Shown piece by piece: positions 1-8,115 of a stretch of 36,719 bases of DNA. The position numbers and the translations under genes are program-made. How positions within the stretch are numbered: the stretch's first letter is position 1; the number at the start of each line of letters is the position of its first letter. Source of the stretch: Rhodospirillaceae bacterium (GTDB lineage Bacteria > Pseudomonadota > Alphaproteobacteria > GCA-2731375). Location: contig PCBT01000057.1 of the NCBI GenBank assembly GCA_002731375.1, positions 4,253 through 40,971 of the forward strand, read 5' to 3'. The notes beneath the pieces are model-generated. The model did no database searches. It was not told the origin of the DNA and saw only the letters and a program-made list of their open reading frames with translations.

Positions 1-306
1 GTCTACGCCCTTGAACATCATGTGGAGCGCCTGGCCGAGGATCACGAGAATGCCCGCAACTTCAGCCGCGCCATCGCGCAAATTCCCGGCATCAAGTTGA
101 TTTTTGACCGTTGCGAAACAAATCTGGTGTTCTTCGATGTGGAGGAGACCGGCATGGACGCCGCCACGGTGGCCAAAAAACTACTAGCCCACAACGTCCG
201 CATCGGCGCTATGGGACCATATCGTATGCGGGCGGTAACACACCTGAACATTGACGCCGGACAGTTGGACGAAGCCGCCGACGCCCTGCGCAAGGTCGTT
301 TCCTAA
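1..306 (+). CDS. ltaE: Low-specificity L-threonine aldolase, C-terminal part (5' end outside window)
   Basis: The reading frame is open from base 1 and ends at TAA 304-306, so only about the last 101 residues are present. The opening residues (ALEHHVERLAEDHENAR) and the later pattern ETNLVFFDV...HNVRIGAMGPYRMRAVTHLNID match the C-terminal small domain of PLP-dependent threonine aldolases, which cleave L-threonine or L-allo-threonine to glycine and acetaldehyde in the cytoplasm. The PLP lysine would lie upstream of the window. The stop codon overlaps the stop of the convergent SelW-like gene by two bases. Family assignment is firm; substrate preference between threonine isomers cannot be seen. 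Confidence 0.85.
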   Translation, partial: VYALEHHVERLAEDHENARNFSRAIAQIPGIKLIFDRCETNLVFFDVEETGMDAATVAKKLLAHNVRIGAMGPYRMRAVTHLNIDAGQLDEAADALRKVVS

Positions 307-515
307 GCAATCGCGTCTAGTTCCTCATCCGTAGGGAAGCGGCCCTCGGCCTTTTTGGAATAGGCCAACCGACCATCCACTGTAATCTCGAACTTGCCAC
401 CGCTGGATGCGATCAGGCTGACGTCGGCGCCGAATTTGCCCAGAATCCGGTCCCTCGCACGGAGGGCTGTGGGTTCATAGTTTCACATTTGGCAGTATTC
501 GATATCGATCTTCAT
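303..515 (-). CDS. SelW/Rdx-family thioredoxin-fold selenoprotein (CxxU; in-frame TGA = Sec11)
   Basis: Reading from ATG 515 gives a 70-residue protein only if the TGA at 485-483 is read through. The TGA is codon 11 in the context YCQM-TGA-NY, exactly the second redox position of the CxxC/CxxU motif of the Rdx (SelW/SelT/SelH) family. Downstream the frame stays open for 59 codons and keeps the family pattern: SSGGKFEITVDGRL, then AYSKKAEGRFPTDEEL, and stop TAG 305-303. A Shine-Dalgarno (GGGAGAG) precedes the ATG. A 5-bp hairpin 16 nt after the TGA fits bacterial SECIS rules (separate entry). Rdx proteins are small thiol/selenol oxidoreductases of the cytoplasm. The gene starts 14 nt after the TerB/J-domain gene, so the two are probably co-transcribed. 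The alternative is a Cys-to-stop pseudogene, which the hairpin and intact downstream frame argue against. Confidence 0.83.
452..466 (-). promoter_or_regulatory. Putative bacterial SECIS hairpin after the Sec TGA
   Basis: On the minus strand, CCCTC (466-462), loop CGTGC (461-457) and GAGGG (456-452) form a perfect 5-bp stem with a 5-nt loop. It begins 16 nt after the TGA, so the apical loop is 21 nt from the Sec codon. Bacterial SECIS elements, which bind SelB, lie in the coding region just after UGA, with a short stem, a small loop with G in its first two bases, and a UGA-to-loop distance of about 16-37 nt. All three conditions hold here (G is the second loop base). CCCA/TGGG further out could extend the stem. 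Confidence 0.7.
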
Positions 516-529
516 CGCTCTCTCCCAAT

Positions 530-1267
530 CTAATATATTCCGCGCTGGCGGCAGATTCGGTCGTAGGCGTCGTTGATTGTGGCCAGCTTTTCCGTCGCCA
601 GGTCAACGAATTCCTGGGGCAAGCCGCCCGCGATGGCGCGGTCGGGGTGGTTCTCCTGGATTAGGGCCCTCCAGGTCCGTTTTACTTCTTCATCGTCCAC
701 ATCCGCCTCAATGCCCAGAATGGTGTAGGGATCGCCCAGGTCGGGACCCAGATGATAGGCCCGGATGCGGGAAAAGCCGGATTCGTCAAAGCCGAATATT
801 TCCGCCACCTTGCCCAGGTATTCCAACTCCACCAGATGCACCACCTGATCCGCCTTGGCGATCTGAAACAGGCCGTGCAGCAGATCTTCCAGCACCTGGG
901 AGGCCGGCTCGAACAGATCGGCGATCTGTCCAGCATAGGCCTCGAACCCGGCGACATCCTTGCGCGCCAGGTTAAAGACGCGGGAGACGCTTTTCATATC
1001 CTCGGGCGAAATCTTAAAGACCTGTTTGAAGGCCTCTACTTCGTCCCGGGTCACCTGGCCGTCGGCCTTGGCCATTTTCGCGCCCAGGGCGATGACGCCG
1101 ATGGTAAAGGCGATCTGCCGGGTACCATCACCGCTTTCACCGGAGAATTCGCCCGCGATATTGCGCAACTTGTCCGTGGCTTGCTCCGCCATGCCGCCGA
1201 GCAGAGCGCCCAGCGGGCCATCGAGGGCGCCACCAACACCACGAACAATTCTATTCCATATACTCAT
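530..1267 (-). CDS. TerB domain plus J-domain protein (DjlA-like co-chaperone)
   Basis: 245 residues. A glycine-rich N-terminus (1-45) is followed by an all-helical TerB-like domain (about 50-165) with the acidic KADG signature seen twice (GAKMAKADGQVT near 65, FQIAKADQVV near 137). A C-terminal J-domain (about 178-245) carries the HPD tripeptide at 207-209 that stimulates DnaK ATPase activity. The order TerB then DnaJ is that of DjlA, but there is no clear N-terminal membrane segment, so this is the soluble DjlA-like form common in alphaproteobacteria. ATG 1267 is divergent from the oxoprolinase gene across 129 bp. The SelW-like selenoprotein gene follows after 14 nt. Client proteins are unknown. 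Confidence 0.85.
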   Translation of the reverse strand: MSIWNRIVRGVGGALDGPLGALLGGMAEQATDKLRNIAGEFSGESGDGTRQIAFTIGVIALGAKMAKADGQVTRDEVEAFKQVFKISPEDMKSVSRVFNLARKDVAGFEAYAGQIADLFEPASQVLEDLLHGLFQIAKADQVVHLVELEYLGKVAEIFGFDESGFSRIRAYHLGPDLGDPYTILGIEADVDDEEVKRTWRALIQENHPDRAIAGGLPQEFVDLATEKLATINDAYDRICRQRGIY

Positions 1268-1340
1268 GCCGCCGATCGTCCCTCAAATGCGGTCGTTCAT
1301 CCTTAGGCTGCTGGTCTGGAATTGGCAAGTGGCGGTTGTC

Positions 1341-1383
1341 ATAACGATAATTTACATGTATTTTATCGATAAATTATCATTAT
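1341..1383. promoter_or_regulatory. Large AT-rich inverted repeat, likely operator of the oxoprolinase operon
   Basis: Arms ATAACGATAATTTA (1341-1354) and TAAATTATCATTAT (1370-1383) are inverted repeats with 13 of 14 positions matching, separated by 15 nt. The spacer contains two further perfect palindromes, TACATGTA (1353-1360) and TTTATCGATAAA (1362-1373). The block is strikingly AT-rich in a GC-rich genome. It ends 13 nt before the oxoprolinase ATG and lies in the divergent spacer with the TerB/J gene. A repressor bound here would cover the promoter. The winged-helix protein at the end of the same operon is the natural candidate, by inference. Confidence 0.6.
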
Positions 1384-1396
1384 TGGGATCGGCAAT

Positions 1397-4300
1397 ATGC
1401 CTGAAAAATGGGATTTTTGGATCGACCGTGGCGGCACTTTCACGGATGTGGTAGCTAGGCGGCCCGAAGGCGGCTATCTCAGTCACAAGCTGTTGTCGGA
1501 GAATCCTGAGCAATACCCAGATGCCGCCCTGCAAGGTATCCGCGACCTTTTAGGCGTGGCCAAGGCCGATCCCATCCCCACCGAACGCATTGCCGCGGTC
1601 AAGATGGGCACCACGGTGGGCACCAACGCTTTGTTGGAACGCAAGGGCGACCGTACCCTGTTGGTCATCAATGACGGCTTTCATGACGCCTTGCGAATCG
1701 GTTATCAGACCCGCCCGCATTTGTTCGAGCTGAATATCCAGTTGCCCGAAATGTTGTACGAGCGGGTCTTGGAGGTCACGGGGCGGTACACGGCGCACGG
1801 CGAAGAACGCGCGCCGCTGGATCTGGACAGCGCCCGCGCCGGTTTGCAGGCGGCCTTCGATGCCGGCATCCGCGCTTGCGCCATCGTTTTCATGCATGGC
1901 TATCGCTTTCCCGCGCACGAAAAAGCGGTGGCGGAAGCCGCCAGGGAAATCGGCTTCACACAGATTTCCACCTCGCACCAAGTCAGCCCCCTGATGAAGC
2001 TGGTGGGCCGGGGCGACACCACAGTCGTGGACGCCTATCTGTCACCGATCCTGCGCCGCTATGTGGACCAGGTCGCCGCCGAACTTGGCGATACCCGCCT
2101 GATGTTCATGCAATCCAACGGCGGTTTGACCGACGCCAGCCTGTTTCAGGGCAAGGACTGCATTCTGTCCGGGCCAGCGGGCGGCGTAGTCGGCGCCGTG
2201 CGCACCACCGCCATGGCCGGCTTCGAAAAGATTATCGGCTTTGACATGGGCGGGACGTCGACGGACGTATCGCATTATGCAGGCGATTTCGAACGGGCCT
2301 TCGAGAGCGAGGTCGCGGGCATCCGCATGCGGGCGCCGATGATGCATATCCACACCGTGGCCGCCGGCGGCGGGTCGATCCTGCACTACGACGGCAGCCG
2401 CTTTACCGTTGGTCCGGATTCCGCCGGCGCCAACCCGGGCCCGGCCTGCTACCGACGCGGCGGTCCCCTGGCGGTGACCGATTGCAACGTCATGCTGGGC
2501 AAGTTGAACCCGGACTATTTCCCCAAGGTGTTCGGCCCCAACGGTGACGAGCCTTTGAGCCGCGATGCGGTGGCCGAAAAATTCGCCGCCCTGGCAGCCG
2601 AGATAGAAGCCTCGGGCCGGGAGCCCATGACGGTGGAGGCCATCGCCGAAGGCTATCTGACCATCGCCGTTGAAAACATGGCCAATGCGATCAAAAAGAT
2701 CTCGATCCAGCGCGGCTATGACGTCTCGGAATATGTGTTGAGCTGCTTCGGCGGCGCCGGCGGGCAGCACGCCTGCCTGGTGGCCGATGCCCTGGGTATG
2801 AAGAAGGTCTTTATCCATCCCCTTGCGGGCGTGCTGTCGGCCTATGGTATGGGCCTGGCCGATGTCCGCGCCATGCGGGAGCGGGCGGTTGAAGCCATCC
2901 TGGATCAGGGTCAAATGTCCGCCCTGGCATCGTCCCTGGATGAGCTGGCGGCGGAAGGCCTGGAGGAGCTGCTGGGCCAGGATATCGACCCTGCCAGGAT
3001 TAGCGTGCTGCGCAAGGTGCATCTGCGCTATCAAGGCACCGATACCGCCCTGGTGGTCAATTTCACCGACCTCGCGGGCATTATCGCCACCTTCGAGGAG
3101 GCGCATCGCCAGCAGTTCGGCTTCATTGATCAAAGCAAGGCGCATGTAGTCGAGGCGGTCTCGATCGAGGCCGTGGGCGCCGGCGAACCGGCGGTGGATA
3201 CGCCCTTGGATACCGCGGGCGGTGGTCGCGTCGACAGCATTCCCCCCCTTGCCAGCGTGCAGACCTATATGGCGGGAGTCTACCATGACGCACCGGTCAT
3301 CGACCGCAACCACATGCGTCCCGGCGACAAGGTCAGCGGACCGGCGATTTTGCGCGAGGATACTGCCACCACGGTGATTGAACCCGGTTGGCAGGCCGCC
3401 ATGACCGATGTTGGCCATCTGGTCCTGACCCGCATCCAGCCGTTACCAAAACGGGTAGCGGTGGGCACGGACGTGGACCCTGTGATGTTGGAGATTTTCA
3501 ATAATCTGTTCATGTCCACGGCCGAGCAGATGGGCCTGGTGCTGCAAAAGACCACCAATTCGGTCAACATCAAGGAACGGCTTGATTTCTCCTGCGCCGT
3601 GTTCGACCGGGATGGCGAACTGATCGCCAACGCACCGCATATTCCGGTGCATCTAGGATCCATGGATGAATCCATCAAGGCGGTGATCCGCGTCCACGGT
3701 GCCGTCATGCGGCCCGGCGATGTCTTCGTGCTGAACGCGCCTTACAATGGCGGCACCCATCTGCCCGACGTCACCGTCATCACCCCGGTGTTCAATAACG
3801 ACGATGCCGGCGAGGCGGCCACGGTATTGTTCTATCTGGCATCGCGTGGCCACCACGCAGAAATCGGCGGCATCTCGCCCGGTTCCATGCCGCCGAACAG
3901 CCGCACCGTCGAGGAAGAGGGCATTCTGATCGACAACATCAAACTGGTCGATCAGGGCCGTTTCCTGGAAACGGAAATGCGGTATCTGTTGGCCTCCGGC
4001 CCCTATCCCTCGCGCAATCCCGACAGCAACATCGCCGATCTAAAGGCACAGATCGCGGCCTGTGAAAAGGGCGTGCAGGAGCTGCGCCGCGTGGTGGAGC
4101 ATTTCGGCCTCGACGTGGTCTATGCCTATATGGGCCATGTCCAGGACAATGCAGAGGAATCCGTCCGCCGGGTCATCGACGTGCTGCAAACTGGCAGCTT
4201 TGAAGTGCCGTTGGATAATGGCTCAAAGATACATGTGGACGTTTCCATCGATCATGGGGCGCGGGCGGCTAAAATCGACTTCACCGGCACCTCGGCGCAG

Positions 4301-5020
4301 CTAGATACGAATTTCAATGCGCCCACCGCCGTTTGTCGATCCGCCGTGCTGTACGTTTTCCGCACCCTGGTGGACGGCAACATTCCCTTGAACGCGGGCT
4401 GTCTGAAACCCATTCAGATCATCATCCCCGATGACTGCATGCTGAACCCGAAGTATCCGGCGGCTGTTGTCGCGGGCAATGTGGAGACCTCCCAGAACAT
4501 CGTCGATTGCCTGTACGGCGCCCTGGGCCGCCTGGCCGCCTGTCAGGGCACCATGAATAACTTCACCTTTGGCGATAACGAGCTGCAGTATTACGAAACC
4601 ATCTGCTCCGGCACGCCGGCGGGCCCTGGTTTTCACGGCACCGACGCCGTGCATGCCCACATGACCAACTCGCGGCTGACCGACCCGGAAGTATTGGAGT
4701 GGCGCTTCCCCGTCATGCTGGACAGTTTCGGCATCCGGTCCAATTCGGGGGGCAAGGGCGCATTCAACGGCGGCTCGGGCATTCTGCGCCGGGTTAGGTT
4801 CCTCGCGCCCATGACCGCCTCGATCCTGTCCTGCCGCCGCATTGTCCCACCCCACGGCATAGCCGGTGGCGGGGACGGCGAGCCTGGTCGCTGCTGGGTC
4901 GAAAGAGCCGACGGTGGTCAGGAGGAGTTGTCGGGCTGCGACAGCGCGGAGATGACCCCGGAAGATGTCTTTGTTATTCAGACACCCACGGGCGGTGCCT
5001 ACGGGGAAGCCGGGTCATGA
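1397..5020 (+). CDS. Fused 5-oxoprolinase / N-methylhydantoinase (HyuA-HyuB type), ATP-dependent
   Basis: 1207 residues, the usual length of single-chain 5-oxoprolinases. The N-terminal half (about 1-690) is HyuA-like, with the actin-fold phosphate loop DRGGTFTDVVA at 10-20, a second ATP-binding stretch GFDMGGTSTDVSHY near 295, and SGPAGGVVGA. The C-terminal half (from about 695, MLEIFNNLFMSTAEQMG) is HyuB-like, with NAPYNGGTHLPDVTVI and the terminal glycine-rich GGGDGEPGR. Such enzymes hydrolyse 5-oxo-L-proline or hydantoin-type cyclic amides using ATP in the cytoplasm. ATG 1397 is chosen because it starts directly at the domain. The stop overlaps the regulator start (ATGA). Two transporters follow. 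The exact cyclic-amide substrate is not determinable. Confidence 0.88.
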   Translation: MPEKWDFWIDRGGTFTDVVARRPEGGYLSHKLLSENPEQYPDAALQGIRDLLGVAKADPIPTERIAAVKMGTTVGTNALLERKGDRTLLVINDGFHDALRIGYQTRPHLFELNIQLPEMLYERVLEVTGRYTAHGEERAPLDLDSARAGLQAAFDAGIRACAIVFMHGYRFPAHEKAVAEAAREIGFTQISTSHQVSPLMKLVGRGDTTVVDAYLSPILRRYVDQVAAELGDTRLMFMQSNGGLTDASLFQGKDCILSGPAGGVVGAVRTTAMAGFEKIIGFDMGGTSTDVSHYAGDFERAFESEVAGIRMRAPMMHIHTVAAGGGSILHYDGSRFTVGPDSAGANPGPACYRRGGPLAVTDCNVMLGKLNPDYFPKVFGPNGDEPLSRDAVAEKFAALAAEIEASGREPMTVEAIAEGYLTIAVENMANAIKKISIQRGYDVSEYVLSCFGGAGGQHACLVADALGMKKVFIHPLAGVLSAYGMGLADVRAMRERAVEAILDQGQMSALASSLDELAAEGLEELLGQDIDPARISVLRKVHLRYQGTDTALVVNFTDLAGIIATFEEAHRQQFGFIDQSKAHVVEAVSIEAVGAGEPAVDTPLDTAGGGRVDSIPPLASVQTYMAGVYHDAPVIDRNHMRPGDKVSGPAILREDTATTVIEPGWQAAMTDVGHLVLTRIQPLPKRVAVGTDVDPVMLEIFNNLFMSTAEQMGLVLQKTTNSVNIKERLDFSCAVFDRDGELIANAPHIPVHLGSMDESIKAVIRVHGAVMRPGDVFVLNAPYNGGTHLPDVTVITPVFNNDDAGEAATVLFYLASRGHHAEIGGISPGSMPPNSRTVEEEGILIDNIKLVDQGRFLETEMRYLLASGPYPSRNPDSNIADLKAQIAACEKGVQELRRVVEHFGLDVVYAYMGHVQDNAEESVRRVIDVLQTGSFEVPLDNGSKIHVDVSIDHGARAAKIDFTGTSAQLDTNFNAPTAVCRSAVLYVFRTLVDGNIPLNAGCLKPIQIIIPDDCMLNPKYPAAVVAGNVETSQNIVDCLYGALGRLAACQGTMNNFTFGDNELQYYETICSGTPAGPGFHGTDAVHAHMTNSRLTDPEVLEWRFPVMLDSFGIRSNSGGKGAFNGGSGILRRVRFLAPMTASILSCRRIVPPHGIAGGGDGEPGRCWVERADGGQEELSGCDSAEMTPEDVFVIQTPTGGAYGEAGS

Positions 5021-5523
5021 GCAGCAAACGCATAGTTTCTTCCTCCCATCTGGTCTCGGAACAGGCGGCGGAACTCAGCGAGTTTGAATTTGGTTTAAAC
5101 ATGGCGGTCAACGCTTATCACCGCTGGATCGTGCGCTGCATGGCCGCTGCCGGGCAGGACGGGTTGAGTGCCCTGGACGTCCTGGTTCTGCATTTGGTCA
5201 ACCACCGGGAGCGGGAGAAGCGCCTGTCCGATCTGTGTTTTCTGCTGAATATAGAGGACAGCCATGTGGTTAATTACGCCCTGAAAAAACTGACCAAGCA
5301 GGATCTGGTCGCCGCCGAGCGCCGGGGCAAGGAGACCTTTTACGCCACGACGGACGAAGGCCAGGCCGCCTGCCGGCGCTACCGGGATATCCGCGAAGAC
5401 TGCCTGATTGCCAGTCATGCCGCCCTGGGCCATGATAACCCCGAAATCGGCGAAGCAGCGCGCATGCTCCGCGTCCTCTCGGGCCTGTACGATCAGGCCG
5501 CCCGCGCCGCGGCCTCGCTGTAG
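5017..5523 (+). CDS. Winged-helix DNA-binding protein, MarR-like
   Basis: 168 residues. The central part (about 50-115) reads as a winged helix-turn-helix: LSALDVLVLHLVNHRE, then LSDLCFLLNIEDSHVVNYALKKLTKQDLV (recognition helix), then the wing ERRGKETFYATTDEGQ. This is the MarR pattern, with flanking helices for dimerisation. It overlaps the oxoprolinase gene by 4 nt (ATGA), so it is translationally coupled to it. The likely role is local transcriptional control, plausibly through the inverted repeat at 1341-1383. No effector-binding residue can be named. Confidence 0.75.
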   Translation: MSSKRIVSSSHLVSEQAAELSEFEFGLNMAVNAYHRWIVRCMAAAGQDGLSALDVLVLHLVNHREREKRLSDLCFLLNIEDSHVVNYALKKLTKQDLVAAERRGKETFYATTDEGQAACRRYRDIREDCLIASHAALGHDNPEIGEAARMLRVLSGLYDQAARAAASL

Positions 5524-5544
5524 CGCCTATCAGAAAGCAGTTTT

Positions 5545-6432
5545 TTGCAGCAACTGGCGCCCATTCTGCTGTCCTTGATATCGGCTGGCCTGTTTTCGGT
5601 TTCCATTCTGGTTCTACATCAAGGCTTGCGCCATGCGGATTCAGAATCCGGCTCCCTGATACAGATCAGCGCCACGGCTCTATGCTATTGGCTGTTCGCG
5701 CCCTGGCTGGTGGACAGCTGGATGTGGCTGACCACGGCGGCGGTGATCTTTGCCGCCGTTGGCCTGATCAAGCCGTTCCTATCTGCCAATGCCGCGTTGT
5801 TAAGCGTACATTATCTGGGGCCGACACCAACCGCCACCCTGGCCGCGACTTCACCCCTGTTCGCCGCTGTCTTCGGTGTGTTCTTTCTCGACGAACATCT
5901 GACCATGCCGATCATCCTGGGCACCGCCGCAATCATGGGCGGTTCGATCCTGCTGGCGCAACAGGGCCGAGGACAGGGCGCCGCCGCACGCCGGGCCGCA
6001 TGGCCCCTTTGGGCGCTGTTGTTGCCATTGGCTGCCGCATTCATTCGCGCCGCCGCCGATAGCTTCACCAAGTTCGGCATGCTCGAACTACCCAGCCCTT
6101 ATTTCGCCGGACTGGTCAGTTTCTCCGTGTCAACTGTCATCGCCCTGACATTTTATACCGCCAGGCGCCGCCGCCTCCCGCAGATGGGCCGGGGCCACGG
6201 CAACGGCTGGTTCGTGGCGGCAGGCGTCATCAATGCCGTGGCGGTTTACTGCATGAACAGCGCCTTGCAGCTGGGCGACATTATCATCGTGATCCCACTG
6301 GTTTCGGCCTCGCCTCTGCTAACCCTTCTGTTGAGCGTATTCGTGGTTCGGCGCGAGACAATTACCCGCCATAGCCTGTTGGCGGTGCTACTGGTCGTTC
6401 CCGGGGTCATCGTCATCGCGCTCGGCCGATAG
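5545..6432 (+). CDS. EamA-family (DMT superfamily) membrane transporter
   Basis: 295 residues with about ten hydrophobic segments arranged as two EamA repeats (about 5-135 and 150-293). The end of each repeat carries a recognisable stretch: PTPTATLAATSPLFAAVFGVFFLDEHL in the first and ALQLGDIIIVIPLVSASPLL in the second. The start is TTG 5545 (MQQLAPILL), 21 nt after the regulator stop; no upstream ATG fits. DMT proteins export or import small metabolites in the inner membrane. Its place between oxoprolinase/regulator and a BASS-like transporter suggests traffic of the cyclic amide or an amino acid product, by inference. Confidence 0.78.
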   Translation: MQQLAPILLSLISAGLFSVSILVLHQGLRHADSESGSLIQISATALCYWLFAPWLVDSWMWLTTAAVIFAAVGLIKPFLSANAALLSVHYLGPTPTATLAATSPLFAAVFGVFFLDEHLTMPIILGTAAIMGGSILLAQQGRGQGAAARRAAWPLWALLLPLAAAFIRAAADSFTKFGMLELPSPYFAGLVSFSVSTVIALTFYTARRRRLPQMGRGHGNGWFVAAGVINAVAVYCMNSALQLGDIIIVIPLVSASPLLTLLLSVFVVRRETITRHSLLAVLLVVPGVIVIALGR

Positions 6433-6446
6433 AGCGGGATGAACAA

Positions 6447-7379
6447 ATGAACTTACCCTCTATTTTTCTCGGCTTTCTGGCCCGTCACGCCACCAAGTTT
6501 TTGGCCATTGGCGTTCTGACCGGGTTGTTTCTGCCGCCCCTGGCGGAATTTATGCGGCCGGCCCTGGTGCCGGCGATCTTTGTCAATCTGATGCTGGCCC
6601 TGGTCCGATTGGATTTTGGCGATTTCGCCGGCTTCCTGCGCCGACCCGTTCTGTTGCTCCTCTTTACCGGCTTCGCCCTATTCGTTTCGCCGGTATTGAT
6701 GGCTGGCATGGCCTGGACCATCGGCCTGCCTGCGGGCCTGGCGACCGGTTTGATCCTGATGGCGGCATCGGCGCCGATTACGACGGCCGCTACATTTGCC
6801 TTGATCCTTGGCCTTGATGCCGCCTTCGCTATCGCTGTGACGATCCTGACCCACCTGCTATTGCCCTTCACCCTGCCAGCCATGGCCTTGTGGCTGCTGG
6901 ACCTGGAGTTACAAATCAGCCTGGTGGAATTCATGGGCCGGCTGGCCTTCATGATCGGCGGAAGCTTTACCCTGGCCGTTGTCGTCAAGCGCTGGCTCCT
7001 CCCGCCGGCACGGTTGCGGCATCACGCCCGTCATATTGACGGCTTGCTGGTGGTCGGCCTGATGGTTGTCGCTATCGCCATCATGGACGAGGTAACGGAT
7101 TTCTTCTTTGACAGGCCTGGTTTCGTCGTACTGACCATCGCCGCCGCCTTTATCGCCAACGCGGTGCTACAGGTAATCGGCGCCGTGGCGTTCCTGCCCG
7201 CCGGGCGCAAGCTTGCCTTCACCGCCGGGCACATGGCGGGGAATTGCAACATGGCCCTGATCCTGGCTGTCCTGGCCAACCGGGCGGAGATGGAAGTGAT
7301 TATCTTCTTCGCCCTGGCACAGCTGCCCATGTACATGCTGCCCGTGATCGCCACCCGGATCTACCGCCGGTTTCTCTAG
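6447..7379 (+). CDS. BASS-like (bile acid:Na+ symporter fold) membrane transporter
   Basis: 310 residues with about nine or ten hydrophobic helices. The stretches NLMLALVRLDFGDF, MAASAPITTAATFALILGLD (about 110-130) and GHMAGNCNMALILAVLAN (about 265-285) resemble the two broken-helix crossover regions of the bile acid/sodium symporter and ACR3-type fold. ATG 6447 lies 14 nt after the EamA gene, so the two are probably one transcript. The substrate is unknown; organic anions are typical of the family. Assignment to the fold is likely, but to a specific subfamily it is weak. Confidence 0.6.
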   Translation: MNLPSIFLGFLARHATKFLAIGVLTGLFLPPLAEFMRPALVPAIFVNLMLALVRLDFGDFAGFLRRPVLLLLFTGFALFVSPVLMAGMAWTIGLPAGLATGLILMAASAPITTAATFALILGLDAAFAIAVTILTHLLLPFTLPAMALWLLDLELQISLVEFMGRLAFMIGGSFTLAVVVKRWLLPPARLRHHARHIDGLLVVGLMVVAIAIMDEVTDFFFDRPGFVVLTIAAAFIANAVLQVIGAVAFLPAGRKLAFTAGHMAGNCNMALILAVLANRAEMEVIIFFALAQLPMYMLPVIATRIYRRFL

Positions 7380-7410
7380 CGGAGGCCGCGGCAATAATCT
7401 AAGCTGCGGC

Positions 7411-8106
7411 GTGCAAAACATATTGGTCACAGGCGCCTCAAGGGGCATTGGGCTGGAATTCGTTCGCCAGTACGATGCCGATGGCTGGCGCATCTTCGCC
7501 TGTTGCCGCACGCCTGGGCAAGCAGCCGAACTCAACGACATCGCCGCAGCCTCCGCCGGACGTGTTTCCGTTCATCAATTGGATGTAGACCAAACCGAAT
7601 CCGTCCTCACCCTGAAAGCGGAAATCGGCGACCAACCCCTGGATGTTCTTTTGAACAATGCCGGTGTCATGGGGCAGCGCAACGCCGCCCGTGGCGATAT
7701 CGACTATAATGCTTGGCAGGGTGCAATGGTGACCAACGTCATGGGTCCCATGCGTATGGTCGAGGCCTTCGCCGATAACGTCGTGGCCTCCGCGCAGAAA
7801 AAGCTGATTACCATATCGTCACGCATGGGCTCCATCGGTGAAGCCGCGGCCACGAATTCCATTGTCTACCGCTCCTCCAAGGCGGCAGTGAACATGGTGA
7901 TGAAGATCGTCGCCAATGATCTAGGCGCCCAGGGCGTCATCGTGACCTCCTTCCACCCAGGTTGGGTACGTACGGACATGGGGGGCTCCGCCGCTGATAT
8001 CTCAGTTGAGGAAAGCGCCGGCGGCATCCGCCAGGTGATTGCGGAATTATCCACCGCCGACAACGGCGCCTTCCGCAACTATGATGGCGGTGTCATTCAG
8101 TGGTAG
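7411..8106 (+). CDS. Short-chain dehydrogenase/reductase (SDR)
   Basis: 231 residues starting at GTG 7411. Classical SDR motifs are all present: the cofactor loop TGASRGIG (7-14), NNAG (82-85), catalytic Ser in ITISSRMGS (about 136-137) and YRSSK (Tyr153, Lys157). The short length and the ending FRNYDGGVIQW resemble the C-factor/CsgA-like SDR subgroup. It is a cytoplasmic NAD(P)(H)-dependent oxidoreductase; its substrate cannot be inferred. It starts 31 nt after the BASS-like gene, and the HAD gene follows after 9 nt, so it may link both groups in one transcript. Confidence 0.83.
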   Translation: MQNILVTGASRGIGLEFVRQYDADGWRIFACCRTPGQAAELNDIAAASAGRVSVHQLDVDQTESVLTLKAEIGDQPLDVLLNNAGVMGQRNAARGDIDYNAWQGAMVTNVMGPMRMVEAFADNVVASAQKKLITISSRMGSIGEAAATNSIVYRSSKAAVNMVMKIVANDLGAQGVIVTSFHPGWVRTDMGGSAADISVEESAGGIRQVIAELSTADNGAFRNYDGGVIQW

Positions 8107-8115
8107 CGTAAGCGG

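Noticed and set aside
483-485. TGA as a plain stop or decay mutation in the SelW-like gene
   Set aside because: The position is exactly the Sec site of the family, the frame stays open and conserved-looking afterwards, and a SECIS-like hairpin follows. A pseudogene would not predict all three, though genome-level selABCD evidence is still lacking.
2042-3418. 458-codon open frame antisense to the oxoprolinase gene
   Set aside because: It lies entirely inside the strongly recognisable HyuA part on the other strand and has the His/Gly/Arg-rich composition of a shadow frame in GC-rich DNA, with no family pattern.
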